64,000 nt of DNA, taken from contig CANNGH010000003.1 of the NCBI GenBank assembly GCA_947504115.1, forward strand, positions 124,001 to 188,000, in the 5' to 3' direction. The notes under the pieces were generated by a model, which was given only the letters and a program-made list of their open reading frames with translations, ran no database searches and was not told the origin of the DNA. The DNA comes from an uncultured Sedimentitalea sp. (GTDB lineage: Bacteria; Pseudomonadota; Alphaproteobacteria; Rhodobacterales; Rhodobacteraceae). This document shows positions 18,137-26,144 of the stretch, one piece after another (position 1 is the stretch's first letter; each line of letters starts with the position of its first letter). The position numbers and the translations under genes are program-made.

Positions 18137-18888
18137 CACTGGAAATTCTGACATCCGAACATCTGCGCGATCTGCGGCACGGCTTTTTCACCCGGCGCGG
18201 CGGTGCCTCGTCGGGCGTCTTTGCCGGGCTGAATTGCGGCAGCGGGTCGTCGGATCAGCGGGACACGGTCCAGATCAACCGCCAGCGCGTCGCCGATGCG
18301 ATGCAGGTCGCGCCCGAGGCCCTGATCGGCGTCCATCAGGTTCATTCCGCCGATGTTGTGACCGTCACCGCGCCGCTGCCCGACCGGCCGCGCGCCGATG
18401 CGATGGTGACCGCGACTCCGGGTCTGGCGCTGACGGTGCTGACGGCGGATTGCCAGCCGGTGCTGTTTGCCGACCATGCCGCGCAAGTGATCGGCGCCGC
18501 CCATGCCGGCTGGCGGGGCGCCCTTGACGGTGTGCTCGAGGCGACGCTGGACGCGATGGAGGCACTGGGGGCGAATCGCGCCGATACCGTCGCCGTCATC
18601 GGTCCCACGATCAGCCAGCGCGCCTATGAGGTGGGTCCGGAATTTCTGGACGATTTCATGATCGAGGATCCCGGCAACGTGCGGTTTTTCGCCAATGGCA
18701 AAGAGGATCGGATGATGTTCGACCTGCCCGGCTATGGTCTGCACCGGCTGCGCCAGGCAGGGATCGGGCTGGCGGAATGGACGCGTCACTGCACCTATGA
18801 CGACCCCGCGCGGTTCTTTTCCTATCGCCGCGCCACCCACGCGAAAGAGGCCGATTACGGGCGGCTGATTTCGGCGATCCGGCTGTGA
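18133..18888 (+). CDS. pgeF: Peptidoglycan editing factor PgeF (laccase-domain YfiH family)
   Basis: 251 residues. HGFFTRRGGASSGVFAGLNCG begins the fold. The metal site residues are visible in LIGVHQVHSADVV, LTADCQPVLFAD and IGAAHAGWRGALDGVLEATL (His, Cys, His). Homologues were once called polyphenol oxidases; E. coli YfiH removes misincorporated residues from UDP-MurNAc precursors, hence PgeF. Last gene of the lgt operon. It is convergent with the Lrp regulator only 7 bases away. Confidence 0.93.
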   Translation: MTLEILTSEHLRDLRHGFFTRRGGASSGVFAGLNCGSGSSDQRDTVQINRQRVADAMQVAPEALIGVHQVHSADVVTVTAPLPDRPRADAMVTATPGLALTVLTADCQPVLFADHAAQVIGAAHAGWRGALDGVLEATLDAMEALGANRADTVAVIGPTISQRAYEVGPEFLDDFMIEDPGNVRFFANGKEDRMMFDLPGYGLHRLRQAGIGLAEWTRHCTYDDPARFFSYRRATHAKEADYGRLISAIRL

Positions 18889-18895
18889 CGCGGGT

Positions 18896-19396
18896 TCAGG
18901 GCGTTTTCTGCAACCGCTTTTCCATCACTTCGAACGGCACGCCGGGATCTTCCTTGGCGGCCCGGATCACCAGCGACGTCTTGACGCTGGCGACATTGGG
19001 GGTGGTCAGCAGGTCTCCGGTCAGAAAGCTCTGAAAACTGCTGAGGTCGGGGGCGACACATTTCAAAATGAAATCCACCTCGCCGTTCAGCATGTGACAT
19101 TCACGCACCAGCGGCCAGTCGCGGCAGCGCGCCTCGAACGCGCTCAGCTCCGCCTCGGCCTGGCTGTCCAGCCCGACCATCACGAACACCTGCACCTCGA
19201 ATCCCAGTTCGCGCGCATTGACGCGGGCATGATAGCCGCCGATCAGTCCCGATTCCTCAAGCGCGCGCACCCGGCGCAGGCAGGGCGGCGCCGAGATTCC
19301 GACACGCCGCGCCAGTTCCACGTTCGTCATGCGCCCGTCCGCCTGCAATTCCGCGAGAATCTTGCGGTCGATCGGGTCCAATCGTGTCGCGACCAT
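18896..19396 (-). CDS. Lrp/AsnC-family transcriptional regulator
   Basis: 166 residues using the ATG at 19396, which has a GGAG ribosome binding site 7 bases upstream; the ATG at 19417 and the track start at 19495 are less likely. The N-terminal winged HTH reads LDPIDRKILAELQADGRMTNVELARRVGISAPPCLRRVRALEESGLI, and the C-terminal RAM ligand domain includes VRECHMLNGEVDFILKCVAPDLSSF. Such proteins bind amino acids and act as multimeric local regulators. Divergent from trxB with a 203-base spacer, so trxB is a possible target. Confidence 0.93.
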   Translation of the reverse strand: MVATRLDPIDRKILAELQADGRMTNVELARRVGISAPPCLRRVRALEESGLIGGYHARVNARELGFEVQVFVMVGLDSQAEAELSAFEARCRDWPLVRECHMLNGEVDFILKCVAPDLSSFQSFLTGDLLTTPNVASVKTSLVIRAAKEDPGVPFEVMEKRLQKTP

Positions 19397-19522
19397 CAAT
19401 AACTCCAATATTTTCATGTTTCTTATAGCAGCACCCCGGACGGCGCAATTATCTTCCGCCACGGCGCCGCCAACCGCCGTTTCGCTGCCGCCCACTGCCC
19501 CAGGGTGGCCCGCGCGCGCATC

Positions 19523-19552
19523 TTGTAAGCGCCCATCCCAAGGGTCTATATC
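19523..19552 (+). promoter_or_regulatory. Candidate sigma-70 promoter for trxB
   Basis: TTGTAA (19523-19528) and TATATC (19547-19552) are separated by 18 bases, ending 47 bases before the trxB ATG. Consensus matching only; the spacer also overlaps CCCATCCCAAGGG, an imperfect dyad. Confidence 0.4.
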
Positions 19553-19599
19553 GACGACAGGGCGCGGGGCGCCAGCACCTCAACATTCGGGAGTTTTCA

Positions 19600-20604
19600 A
19601 TGGCCGAGACACGACACACCAAGGTTCTGATTATTGGGTCCGGCCCCGCGGGCTATACGGCGGGCGTCTATGCCAGCCGGGCGCTGCTGAACCCCATTCT
19701 GGTGCAGGGGATCGAGCCGGGCGGACAGTTGACCACCACCACCGAGGTCGAGAACTGGCCCGGCGACACCGAGGTGCAAGGCCCCGACCTGATGGTGCGG
19801 ATGGAATCTCATGCAAGGGCCGTCGGTTGCGAAATCGTCGGCGACATCATCACCGATCTCGACCTCTCGCGCCGCCCCTTCACCGCCCAAGGCGACAGCG
19901 GCGCGACCTATAGCGCCGACGCCGTCATTCTGGCCACCGGCGCGCGCGCCAAATGGCTGGGCCTGCCGTCGGAAGAGAAATTCAAGGGTTTCGGCGTGTC
20001 CGCCTGCGCCACCTGCGACGGGTTCTTTTATCGCGGGCAGGAAATCGTCGTGATCGGCGGCGGCAACACCGCCGTGGAAGAGGCGCTGTTCCTGACCAAC
20101 TTCGCCTCCAAGGTGACGCTGATTCACCGCCGGGACGAGTTGCGCGCCGAAAAGATCCTGATCGAACGGCTGATGAAAAACCCCAAGATCGAACCGCTTT
20201 GGAACCATGTTCTCGAAGAGGTCGTCGGCACCGATGCCCCGCTGGGTGTGGAAGGCGTGCGCGCCAGACATGTCGACACCGGCAAGATCACCGAAATCCC
20301 CGCTAAGGGCGTGTTCATCGCCATCGGCCACGCTCCGGCCAGCGAATTGGTCAAGGACCAGTTGGAAACGCATATGGGCGGTTATGTGGTTGTGGAACCG
20401 GGCACCACGCGCACCAGCATTCCGGGCGTCTATGCGGCGGGGGATCTGACCGATCACGTCTATCGTCAGGCGGTCACCAGCGCGGGCATGGGTTGCATGG
20501 CGGCCCTGGATGCCGAAAAATTCTTGGCCGAACAGGGCGACGTGTCAGGCCGCGTCATGACCGAGCCGCTGGGCTATGGCGCCGAGGTCGAAGCCGACAC
20601 CTGA
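19600..20604 (+). CDS. trxB: Thioredoxin reductase
   Basis: 334 residues. FAD motif [20 protein letters not shown], redox-active [15 protein letters not shown] motif [20 protein letters not shown] with HRRDELRA, and the second FAD motif [20 protein letters not shown] are all intact. It reduces thioredoxin with NADPH in the cytoplasm. It precedes the PAPS-synthase gene, whose later PAPS reductase step consumes thioredoxin, so the pairing is functionally sensible. Good GGGAG ribosome binding site. Confidence 0.97.
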   Translation: MAETRHTKVLIIGSGPAGYTAGVYASRALLNPILVQGIEPGGQLTTTTEVENWPGDTEVQGPDLMVRMESHARAVGCEIVGDIITDLDLSRRPFTAQGDSGATYSADAVILATGARAKWLGLPSEEKFKGFGVSACATCDGFFYRGQEIVVIGGGNTAVEEALFLTNFASKVTLIHRRDELRAEKILIERLMKNPKIEPLWNHVLEEVVGTDAPLGVEGVRARHVDTGKITEIPAKGVFIAIGHAPASELVKDQLETHMGGYVVVEPGTTRTSIPGVYAAGDLTDHVYRQAVTSAGMGCMAALDAEKFLAEQGDVSGRVMTEPLGYGAEVEADT

Positions 20605-20744
20605 GGGCAAAAGCGCAACGCGGTATCGGCGAAACCCACCGGTTGCGCCGCTCGGCGCTGGACATCGGCTGCGCTGCGGGTCTATGCCGCGCGCAACGGG
20701 ATCGCCTGCGATCCGACCTTGCCACATCAATCGAAGAGTTTTCC

Positions 20745-22454
20745 ATGACCATGCTCAGCAATCTGGCTCCGGTTCCAGAGCTATATGTTTCCTACGACTC
20801 GGCCCAGAAGCTGAAAGCCGAAGCCGGCGATCTCAAAAGCCACGACCTGACGCCCCGGCAGACCTGCGATCTTGAACTCCTGATGAATGGCGGCTTCAAC
20901 CCGCTCAAGGGGTTTCTCAGCCAGCAGGATTACGACGGCGTCGTCGAAAACATGCGCCTGGCCGACGGCGCGCTCTGGCCGATGCCGATCACGCTGGACG
21001 TGTCCGAGAAATTCGCCGAGACGCTGGAACTGGGCGAGGATATCGCCCTGCGCGATCAGGAAGGCGTGATTCTCGCCACGATGACCGTCACCGACCGCTG
21101 GACACCCGACAAGAAAAACGAGGCGGCCAAGGTGTTCGGCGCCGATGACAGCGCCCATCCTGCGGTCAACTACCTGCACAACACCGCCGGCAAGGTCTAT
21201 CTGGGCGGCCCGGTCACCGGCATCCAGCAGCCGGTGCATTACGATTTCCGCGGCCGGCGCGACACGCCCAACGAGTTGCGCGCGCTGTTCCGCAAACTGG
21301 GCTGGCGCCGCATCGTCGCGTTCCAGACCCGCAACCCCCTGCACCGCGCGCATCAGGAACTGACCTTCCGCGCCGCGCGCGAAGCCCAGGCCAACCTGCT
21401 GATCCATCCCGTCGTCGGCATGACCAAGCCCGGCGATGTCGATCACTTCACCCGCGTACGCTGTTACGAGGCGGTGCTCGACAAATATCCTGCCGCGACC
21501 ACCACCATGTCGCTGCTGAACCTCGCCATGCGCATGGCCGGCCCGCGCGAGGCCGTCTGGCACGGCCTGATCCGCAAGAATCACGGCTGCACCCATTTCA
21601 TCGTCGGTCGCGACCATGCTGGCCCCGGCAAGAATTCGGCGGGCGAGGATTTCTACGGCCCCTATGACGCGCAAGAATTGTTCCGCAAGCATCAGGACGA
21701 GATCGGCGTCGAGATGGTCGATTTCAAACACATGGTCTATGTGCAGGAACGCGCGCAATACGAACCCGCCGACGAGGTCGGAGAGAATGCAACCGTCCTC
21801 AACATCTCGGGCACCGAATTGCGCCGCCGGCTGCAGGAAGGTCTGGAAATTCCCGACTGGTTCTCCTTTCCCGAAGTGGTCAGCGAACTGCGCCGCACCC
21901 GCCCCCCGCGCAACAAGCAGGGTTTCACCGTGTTCTTCACCGGCTTTTCAGGCTCGGGCAAATCCACCATCGCCAATGCGCTGATGATAAAACTGATGGA
22001 AATGGGCGGCCGTCCGGTCACGCTCCTGGATGGCGACATCGTGCGCAAGAACCTCAGTTCCGAACTGGGCTTTTCCAAGGAACACCGCGACCTGAACATT
22101 CGCCGCATCGGCTACGTCGCCTCGGAAATCACCAAGAACGGCGGCATCGCCATCTGCGCCCCGATCGCGCCTTACGCGGCAACCCGCCGCGCGGTGCGCG
22201 AGGACGTGGAGCAGTTCGGCGCCTTCATCGAGGTGCATGTCGCCACCAGCATCGAGGAATGCGAACGCCGCGACCGCAAGGGGCTTTACAAGCTCGCGCG
22301 CGAGGGCAAGATCAAGGAATTCACCGGCATTTCCGATCCCTACGATGTGCCGGAGAACCCCGAATTGCGGGTCGAGACCGAAGGCAGCGAAGTCGACAAC
22401 TGCGCCCATCAGGTGTTGCTGAAGCTGGAAAACATGGGCCTGATCAGCGCCTGA
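20745..22454 (+). CDS. Bifunctional sulfate adenylyltransferase / adenylylsulfate kinase
   Basis: 569 residues from the ATG at 20745 (MTMLSNLAPVPELYVSYDSA); the track start lies inside trxB. Residues 1-390 form an ATP sulfurylase: FQTRNPLHRAHQELTFRAA (the QxRNPxHxxH site), GRDHAGPG and NISGTELRRRLQEG. Residues 395-569 form an APS kinase with P-loop FFTGFSGSGKSTIANAL and LLDGDIVRKNLS. The fusion converts sulfate to PAPS in one polypeptide, an arrangement common in alphaproteobacteria. It is followed by a strong terminator. Confidence 0.96.
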   Translation: MTMLSNLAPVPELYVSYDSAQKLKAEAGDLKSHDLTPRQTCDLELLMNGGFNPLKGFLSQQDYDGVVENMRLADGALWPMPITLDVSEKFAETLELGEDIALRDQEGVILATMTVTDRWTPDKKNEAAKVFGADDSAHPAVNYLHNTAGKVYLGGPVTGIQQPVHYDFRGRRDTPNELRALFRKLGWRRIVAFQTRNPLHRAHQELTFRAAREAQANLLIHPVVGMTKPGDVDHFTRVRCYEAVLDKYPAATTTMSLLNLAMRMAGPREAVWHGLIRKNHGCTHFIVGRDHAGPGKNSAGEDFYGPYDAQELFRKHQDEIGVEMVDFKHMVYVQERAQYEPADEVGENATVLNISGTELRRRLQEGLEIPDWFSFPEVVSELRRTRPPRNKQGFTVFFTGFSGSGKSTIANALMIKLMEMGGRPVTLLDGDIVRKNLSSELGFSKEHRDLNIRRIGYVASEITKNGGIAICAPIAPYAATRRAVREDVEQFGAFIEVHVATSIEECERRDRKGLYKLAREGKIKEFTGISDPYDVPENPELRVETEGSEVDNCAHQVLLKLENMGLISA

Positions 22455-22476
22455 TCGCGCACCAACCCGAATGAAT

Positions 22477-22507
22477 CGGCCCGGACATCGCGCTCCGGGC
22501 CGTTTTT
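22477..22507 (+). terminator. Rho-independent terminator of PAPS synthase gene
   Basis: CGGCCCGGA, loop CATCGCGC, TCCGGGCCG followed by TTTTT. It starts 23 bases after the stop codon. A textbook intrinsic terminator. Confidence 0.9.
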
Positions 22508-22516
22508 CGTTTCATC

Positions 22517-22566
22517 TTTTCTTCTGGCCAAAATATCCCGGGAAGCCCGAGGGGCAGCGCCCCTCG
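22517..22566. repeat. Hairpin element with AT-rich core
   Basis: CTTTTCTTCTGGCCAAAATATCC is followed by a GC hairpin CGAGGGGC (22548-22555) / GCCCCTCG (22559-22566). The core resembles those at 9361 and 15747. From experience such elements recur between genes in Rhodobacteraceae; it may also help terminate the convergent glycosyltransferase. Confidence 0.5.
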
Positions 22567-22603
22567 TTCCCGCAGCCGGAAACCGGCGCAAGACCGCGCA
22601 TTT

Positions 22604-23464
22604 TCAAAGACTGTCGCGCAACGCCTTTGCCGCCCGCAATTCCAGATCGCAATAGCGCGCCAGTTCCGGCTGCATCGCGCGCAACAGCGGCAGGCGACGC
22701 GCGAAATCCTCCTCGCTTGCAGCGGCTATCGCCGCGCGGATCTCGTCGGCGCTCGTGCATCGAATGATGCCTGCGGGATCGACGAACCGGTCCAGATTGG
22801 GGCATCCCCAATAGATCGGCACCGTATCGCAGAGCACCGCATCGACCAGCTTTTCCGAAAAGTAATTCGCCTCACGGACATTCTCGATCACCACCGAGTA
22901 GCGAAACGGCACAAGACCATCGGCCTTGTCCTCGAACGCCCGATAGCCGCGCCCCATGATCGCCACATCCTGCCCGGTATCGCGCACCCAATCCACGATC
23001 TCGTGACGCAGCCGGTGGCCTTCGGTGTCGCGCTTGGCCGATGCAATCAGCGACACCATCGCCGATTTCTCCGGCGACAGGTCGCGCCATTGCGGCACCC
23101 AGGTCGTGCCGTAGGGAAGGAAGATGCCGTTGGGAATCCGCCTCAGCAGATCCTCGTGCCAGGTCAGCACACGATGAAAGCGGGCGTGGGTCGCGCGCAA
23201 CAGCCGCAGATGCTTGCGGTGGATGACCGACGGTTCCAGCACCATCAGCGAAATCTTCGCTTTCGTGCCGCGGCGCAGGCGAAAATGCGCATCGGTGCGC
23301 GCGAACATGATCAGGTGATCGTCGGCGCGCAGATCGCCCACGCTTGCCCCGTCCAGACGATCCGGCCGCCCCAGCGGCCAGATCAGATCGTCGACCGGCC
23401 GCGCCGCCAGTCGTGGCCCCAGACGCTGCCCATGGGGCAGAACGGCGATCGCAGGTTCGCTCAT
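22604..23464 (-). CDS. Glycosyltransferase family 10 (fucosyltransferase)-like protein
   Basis: 286 residues, cytoplasmic, no signal peptide. The C-terminal half holds the GT10 donor-binding block YSVVIENVREANYFSEKLVDAVLCDTVPIYWGCPNL, close to the family pattern F-x-IxFEN-(5x)-YxTEK-(5x)-A-(7x)-P-x-YWG. The first half is less conserved (RTDAHFRLRRGTKAKISLMVLEPS). GT10 enzymes transfer fucose from GDP-fucose, but bacterial relatives vary, so donor and acceptor are open. It is isolated from other glycan genes, though a glycan patch lies 7 kb to the right. Confidence 0.8.
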   Translation of the reverse strand: MSEPAIAVLPHGQRLGPRLAARPVDDLIWPLGRPDRLDGASVGDLRADDHLIMFARTDAHFRLRRGTKAKISLMVLEPSVIHRKHLRLLRATHARFHRVLTWHEDLLRRIPNGIFLPYGTTWVPQWRDLSPEKSAMVSLIASAKRDTEGHRLRHEIVDWVRDTGQDVAIMGRGYRAFEDKADGLVPFRYSVVIENVREANYFSEKLVDAVLCDTVPIYWGCPNLDRFVDPAGIIRCTSADEIRAAIAAASEEDFARRLPLLRAMQPELARYCDLELRAAKALRDSL

Positions 23465-23494
23465 CCGGGGCAGGTCAGGCGGCGCCGGCCGGTG

Positions 23495-23719
23495 TCAATG
23501 CACGGCAACCGGCGACATGTCGTGCTGACGCGCCAGCACGAAGGCCAACTTGCGGTCGGCCACCAGCGCCAGTTGCTGTCCATCGGCGTCGTGCACGGCG
23601 TAAAGCCGGTTCAGATCGCCGGCCTCGGCCTGCACTTCCTTGGGAAGATCCGCAACCTCGACCGCTTTCACATAGACGATGCGGTTGTCTTCGTTTTCGA
23701 ATTCTTGTGGCGTATTCAT
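23495..23719 (-). CDS. DUF1150 family protein
   Basis: 74 residues. RIVYVKAVEVADLPKEVQAEAGDLNRLYAVHDADGQQLALVADRKLAFVLARQHDMSPVAVH is the DUF1150 pattern, ending in the typical x-x-x-SVH-like tail. The function is unknown; the gene commonly sits beside a small heat-shock protein in Rhodobacterales, as it does here, 3 bases after hsp20, so it is likely in the heat-induced transcript. Confidence 0.88.
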   Translation of the reverse strand: MNTPQEFENEDNRIVYVKAVEVADLPKEVQAEAGDLNRLYAVHDADGQQLALVADRKLAFVLARQHDMSPVAVH

Positions 23720-23722
23720 GGC

Positions 23723-24136
23723 TTACCCCTTCCTTATATTGATCGTCTGCACCACGGCATCCGGTGCGGCGCGGGTCAGGTCCACATGCAGCAGACCGTT
23801 TTCCATGATCGCCTCACCGACATCGACTCCGTCGGCCAGCACGAACATGCGCTGGAACTGACGGGCAGCGATGCCCCGATGCAGAAACACGCGCCCTTCG
23901 CTGTCATCGTGCTGACGGCCCCGGATCACCAACTGCCGGTCCTCGACGGTGATCGACAGATCGTCCTGGGCAAATCCCGCCACGGCCAGCGTGATCCGAT
24001 AGGATCGCTCGGAGGTCTGTTCGATGTTGTAGGGCGGATATCCATCGCTGCCGGATTTCGCCGAACGCTCCAACAGACGTTCCAATTGCTCGAACCCGAG
24101 CATGTGCGGGTATGAGGCCAGAGTAAGTTTTGACAC
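23723..24136 (-). CDS. Hsp20-family small heat-shock protein
   Basis: 137 residues from a GTG start at 24136 preceded by AAAGGA. The N-terminal arm (PHMLGFEQLERLLERSA) resembles IbpA. The alpha-crystallin domain covers YPPYNIEQTSERSYRITLAVAGFAQDDLSITVEDRQLVIRG, with GIAARQFQRMFVLADGVDV and NGLLHVDLTR. It holds unfolded proteins during heat stress. A sigma-32-like promoter lies upstream, matching the expected regulation. Confidence 0.94.
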   Translation of the reverse strand: MSKLTLASYPHMLGFEQLERLLERSAKSGSDGYPPYNIEQTSERSYRITLAVAGFAQDDLSITVEDRQLVIRGRQHDDSEGRVFLHRGIAARQFQRMFVLADGVDVGEAIMENGLLHVDLTRAAPDAVVQTINIRKG

Positions 24137-24202
24137 GGGTCTTCGTCCTTTTCACTAAAGCGACGTGTTTCCACGGCCCCGTTCCGGCGACCGCTTGTGT
24201 CG

Positions 24203-24233
24203 AATATGGGTGGAAAACCCCCGCGCAACAAGG
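24203..24233 (-). promoter_or_regulatory. RpoH (sigma-32)-type heat-shock promoter for hsp20
   Basis: Reading the minus strand, CCTTG (24233-24229) is followed after 18 bases by CCCATATT (24210-24203). This matches the alphaproteobacterial RpoH pattern (CTTG, 17-18 bases, CYTAT-like -10). The predicted start leaves a 5' leader of about 60 bases before the GTG of the hsp20 gene. Confidence 0.7.
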
Positions 24234-24296
24234 TCTAGGCGAAAACATCTTGTGGCTGTATCATGGCCGCAGTGATGATCGCCCCCGGAGCCGGAC

Positions 24297-24521
24297 ATGA
24301 ACGCACCATCAGATCTGTCGATGAAGTCGGACGAGGTGCTGCGCGTCGAACTAGAGGTGCTGCGCCGCCAGCACCGCGATCTTGACGAGGCGATTCGCGC
24401 CCTCGTGGATCGCGGCACCGGAGATCAGCTTACCATTCAGCGGCTGAAGAAACAGAAACTGCGCCTCAAGGATCTCATCGCGCGGATCGACGATCGGCTG
24501 ACACCTGACATTATTGCCTGA
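24297..24521 (+). CDS. YdcH/DUF465 family protein
   Basis: 74 residues, helical. [57 protein letters not shown] is the DUF465 signature (H-x-x-LD and LKKxKLxLKDxI). The protein is a short helical hairpin of unknown function. It precedes purE but has its own spacing and a CGGAG ribosome binding site. Confidence 0.9.
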   Translation: MNAPSDLSMKSDEVLRVELEVLRRQHRDLDEAIRALVDRGTGDQLTIQRLKKQKLRLKDLIARIDDRLTPDIIA

Positions 24522-24528
24522 CGGCGCA

Positions 24529-24556
24529 TTGCAGGGCGGGACGATCCGGCTATAGT
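24529..24556 (+). promoter_or_regulatory. Candidate sigma-70 promoter for purEK
   Basis: TTGCAG (24529-24534), a 16-base spacer, then TATAGT (24551-24556; 5 of 6 to consensus). It ends 33 bases before the purE ATG. Consensus-based only. Confidence 0.4.
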
Positions 24557-24589
24557 GCGCGCTCTTTTCCAAGAGGGCCGGGGCCGCAA

Positions 24590-25078
24590 ATGGGCGAAAT
24601 TCACGTGGGCATCATCATGGGCAGCCAGTCGGACTGGCCCACCATGAAAGAGGCGGCGACGGTTCTGGATGAACTGGGCGTCGGGTATGAAACCCGCATC
24701 GTTTCGGCCCATCGCACCCCCGACCGCCTGTGGGATTACGGACGCGCAGCCGCCGGGCGTGGCCTGCGCGCGATCATCGCAGGTGCCGGCGGGGCCGCGC
24801 ATCTGCCCGGCATGATGGCCTCGAAAACCCGCATTCCCGTGATCGGCGTGCCGGTCCAGACCCGGGCGCTGTCGGGGGTGGATTCGCTCTATTCCATCGT
24901 GCAGATGCCCAAGGGCTATCCGGTCGCGACCATGGCCATCGGCGCGGCGGGCGCTGCCAATGCCGGATTGATGGCCGCCGGCATTCTGGCCCTTGGCGAT
25001 CCCGAACTGGCAAAACGGCTGGACGACTGGCGCGCCGCGCTCTCGGCCTCGATCCCGGAGGAACCCTGCGATGACTGA
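24590..25078 (+). CDS. purE: N5-carboxyaminoimidazole ribonucleotide mutase
   Basis: 162 residues, the size of class I Pur[19 protein letters not shown] contains the GSxSDW phosphate/substrate site; [12 protein letters not shown] and [13 protein letters not shown] are the other conserved blocks. It converts N5-CAIR to CAIR in purine synthesis. It overlaps purK by 8 bases; together they form the ATP-dependent carboxylation step. Confidence 0.97.
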   Translation: MGEIHVGIIMGSQSDWPTMKEAATVLDELGVGYETRIVSAHRTPDRLWDYGRAAAGRGLRAIIAGAGGAAHLPGMMASKTRIPVIGVPVQTRALSGVDSLYSIVQMPKGYPVATMAIGAAGAANAGLMAAGILALGDPELAKRLDDWRAALSASIPEEPCDD

Positions 25079-26141
25079 CCCCCTGCGCCCCGGCGCGACA
25101 ATCGGTATCCTCGGCGGCGGGCAACTGGGCCGGATGCTCTCGGTCGCCGCCGCGCGGCTCGGCTTTCGCTGCCACATCTACGAGCCGGGCGCAAATCCGC
25201 CTGCGGGGGATGTCGCGGCACAGGTCACGACCGCATCCTGGGAAGACGCCGGCGCGCTGGCCGCTTTTGCCCAAAGCGTCGATGTCGTCACCTATGAATT
25301 CGAGAACATCCCCACCGCAACGCTGGACATTCTCGAACGCCACCGCCCCATCCGTCCGGGGCGCGAGGCGTTGCGGATCAGCCAGGACCGTCTGACGGAA
25401 AAGACCTTTCTGCGCGACCTCGGCCTGAAGACCGCGCCGTTCGTCGACATCAGCGACCTTGCCAGCCTGCAAGCGGCACTGCGCGACATCGGCGCGCCCG
25501 CGATCCTGAAAACCCGCCGCTTCGGCTATGACGGCAAGGGACAGGAGCGGCTGGACAGTGCGGACGACGCCACGCGCGCCCACGAGGCGATGCAGGGCGC
25601 GCCGGCGATTCTGGAGGGCTTCGTCGCCTTCAGCCACGAGGTCTCGGTGATCGCCGCGCGCGGGCTGGCGGGGGATGTCGCCTGTTTCGATCCCGGCGAG
25701 AACGTCCACCGCGACGGCATCCTGCGCACCACCACGATTCCGGCCCGCCTTGCTCCGGGCCAGCGCAGCGATGCGATTCTGTTGGCGGCCAACATCCTGA
25801 ACGCGCTGGATTACGTCGGGGTTCTGGGGGTCGAATTGTTCGTCACCGCCGATGGCCTGATCGTCAACGAAATTGCCCCGCGCGTGCACAATTCCGGCCA
25901 CTGGACCCAGAACGGCTGTGCCGTGGATCAGTTCGAACAGCATATCCGCGCCGTTGCCGGCTGGCCCCTTGGCGACGGACAACGCCACGCGGATGTCGTG
26001 ATGGAGAACCTGATCGGGGACGATATTGACGAGGTTCCAACCCTCGCCGCCGCGCCCGACACCGCGCTGCACCTTTACGGCAAGGCCGAGACCAAGCCGG
26101 GGCGCAAGATGGGCCATGTGAACCGCATCCGGCGGCGGTAA
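25071..26141 (+). CDS. purK: N5-carboxyaminoimidazole ribonucleotide synthase
   Basis: 356 residues from the ATG at 25071; the track start at 24993 is inside pur[26 protein letters not shown] is the N-terminal PurK motif. ATP-grasp elements include [31 protein letters not shown] and [17 protein letters not shown]. It makes N5-CAIR from AIR, bicarbonate and ATP for PurE. It ends three bases from the stop of the convergent smc. Confidence 0.97.
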   Translation: MTDPLRPGATIGILGGGQLGRMLSVAAARLGFRCHIYEPGANPPAGDVAAQVTTASWEDAGALAAFAQSVDVVTYEFENIPTATLDILERHRPIRPGREALRISQDRLTEKTFLRDLGLKTAPFVDISDLASLQAALRDIGAPAILKTRRFGYDGKGQERLDSADDATRAHEAMQGAPAILEGFVAFSHEVSVIAARGLAGDVACFDPGENVHRDGILRTTTIPARLAPGQRSDAILLAANILNALDYVGVLGVELFVTADGLIVNEIAPRVHNSGHWTQNGCAVDQFEQHIRAVAGWPLGDGQRHADVVMENLIGDDIDEVPTLAAAPDTALHLYGKAETKPGRKMGHVNRIRRR

Positions 26142-26144
26142 CCC

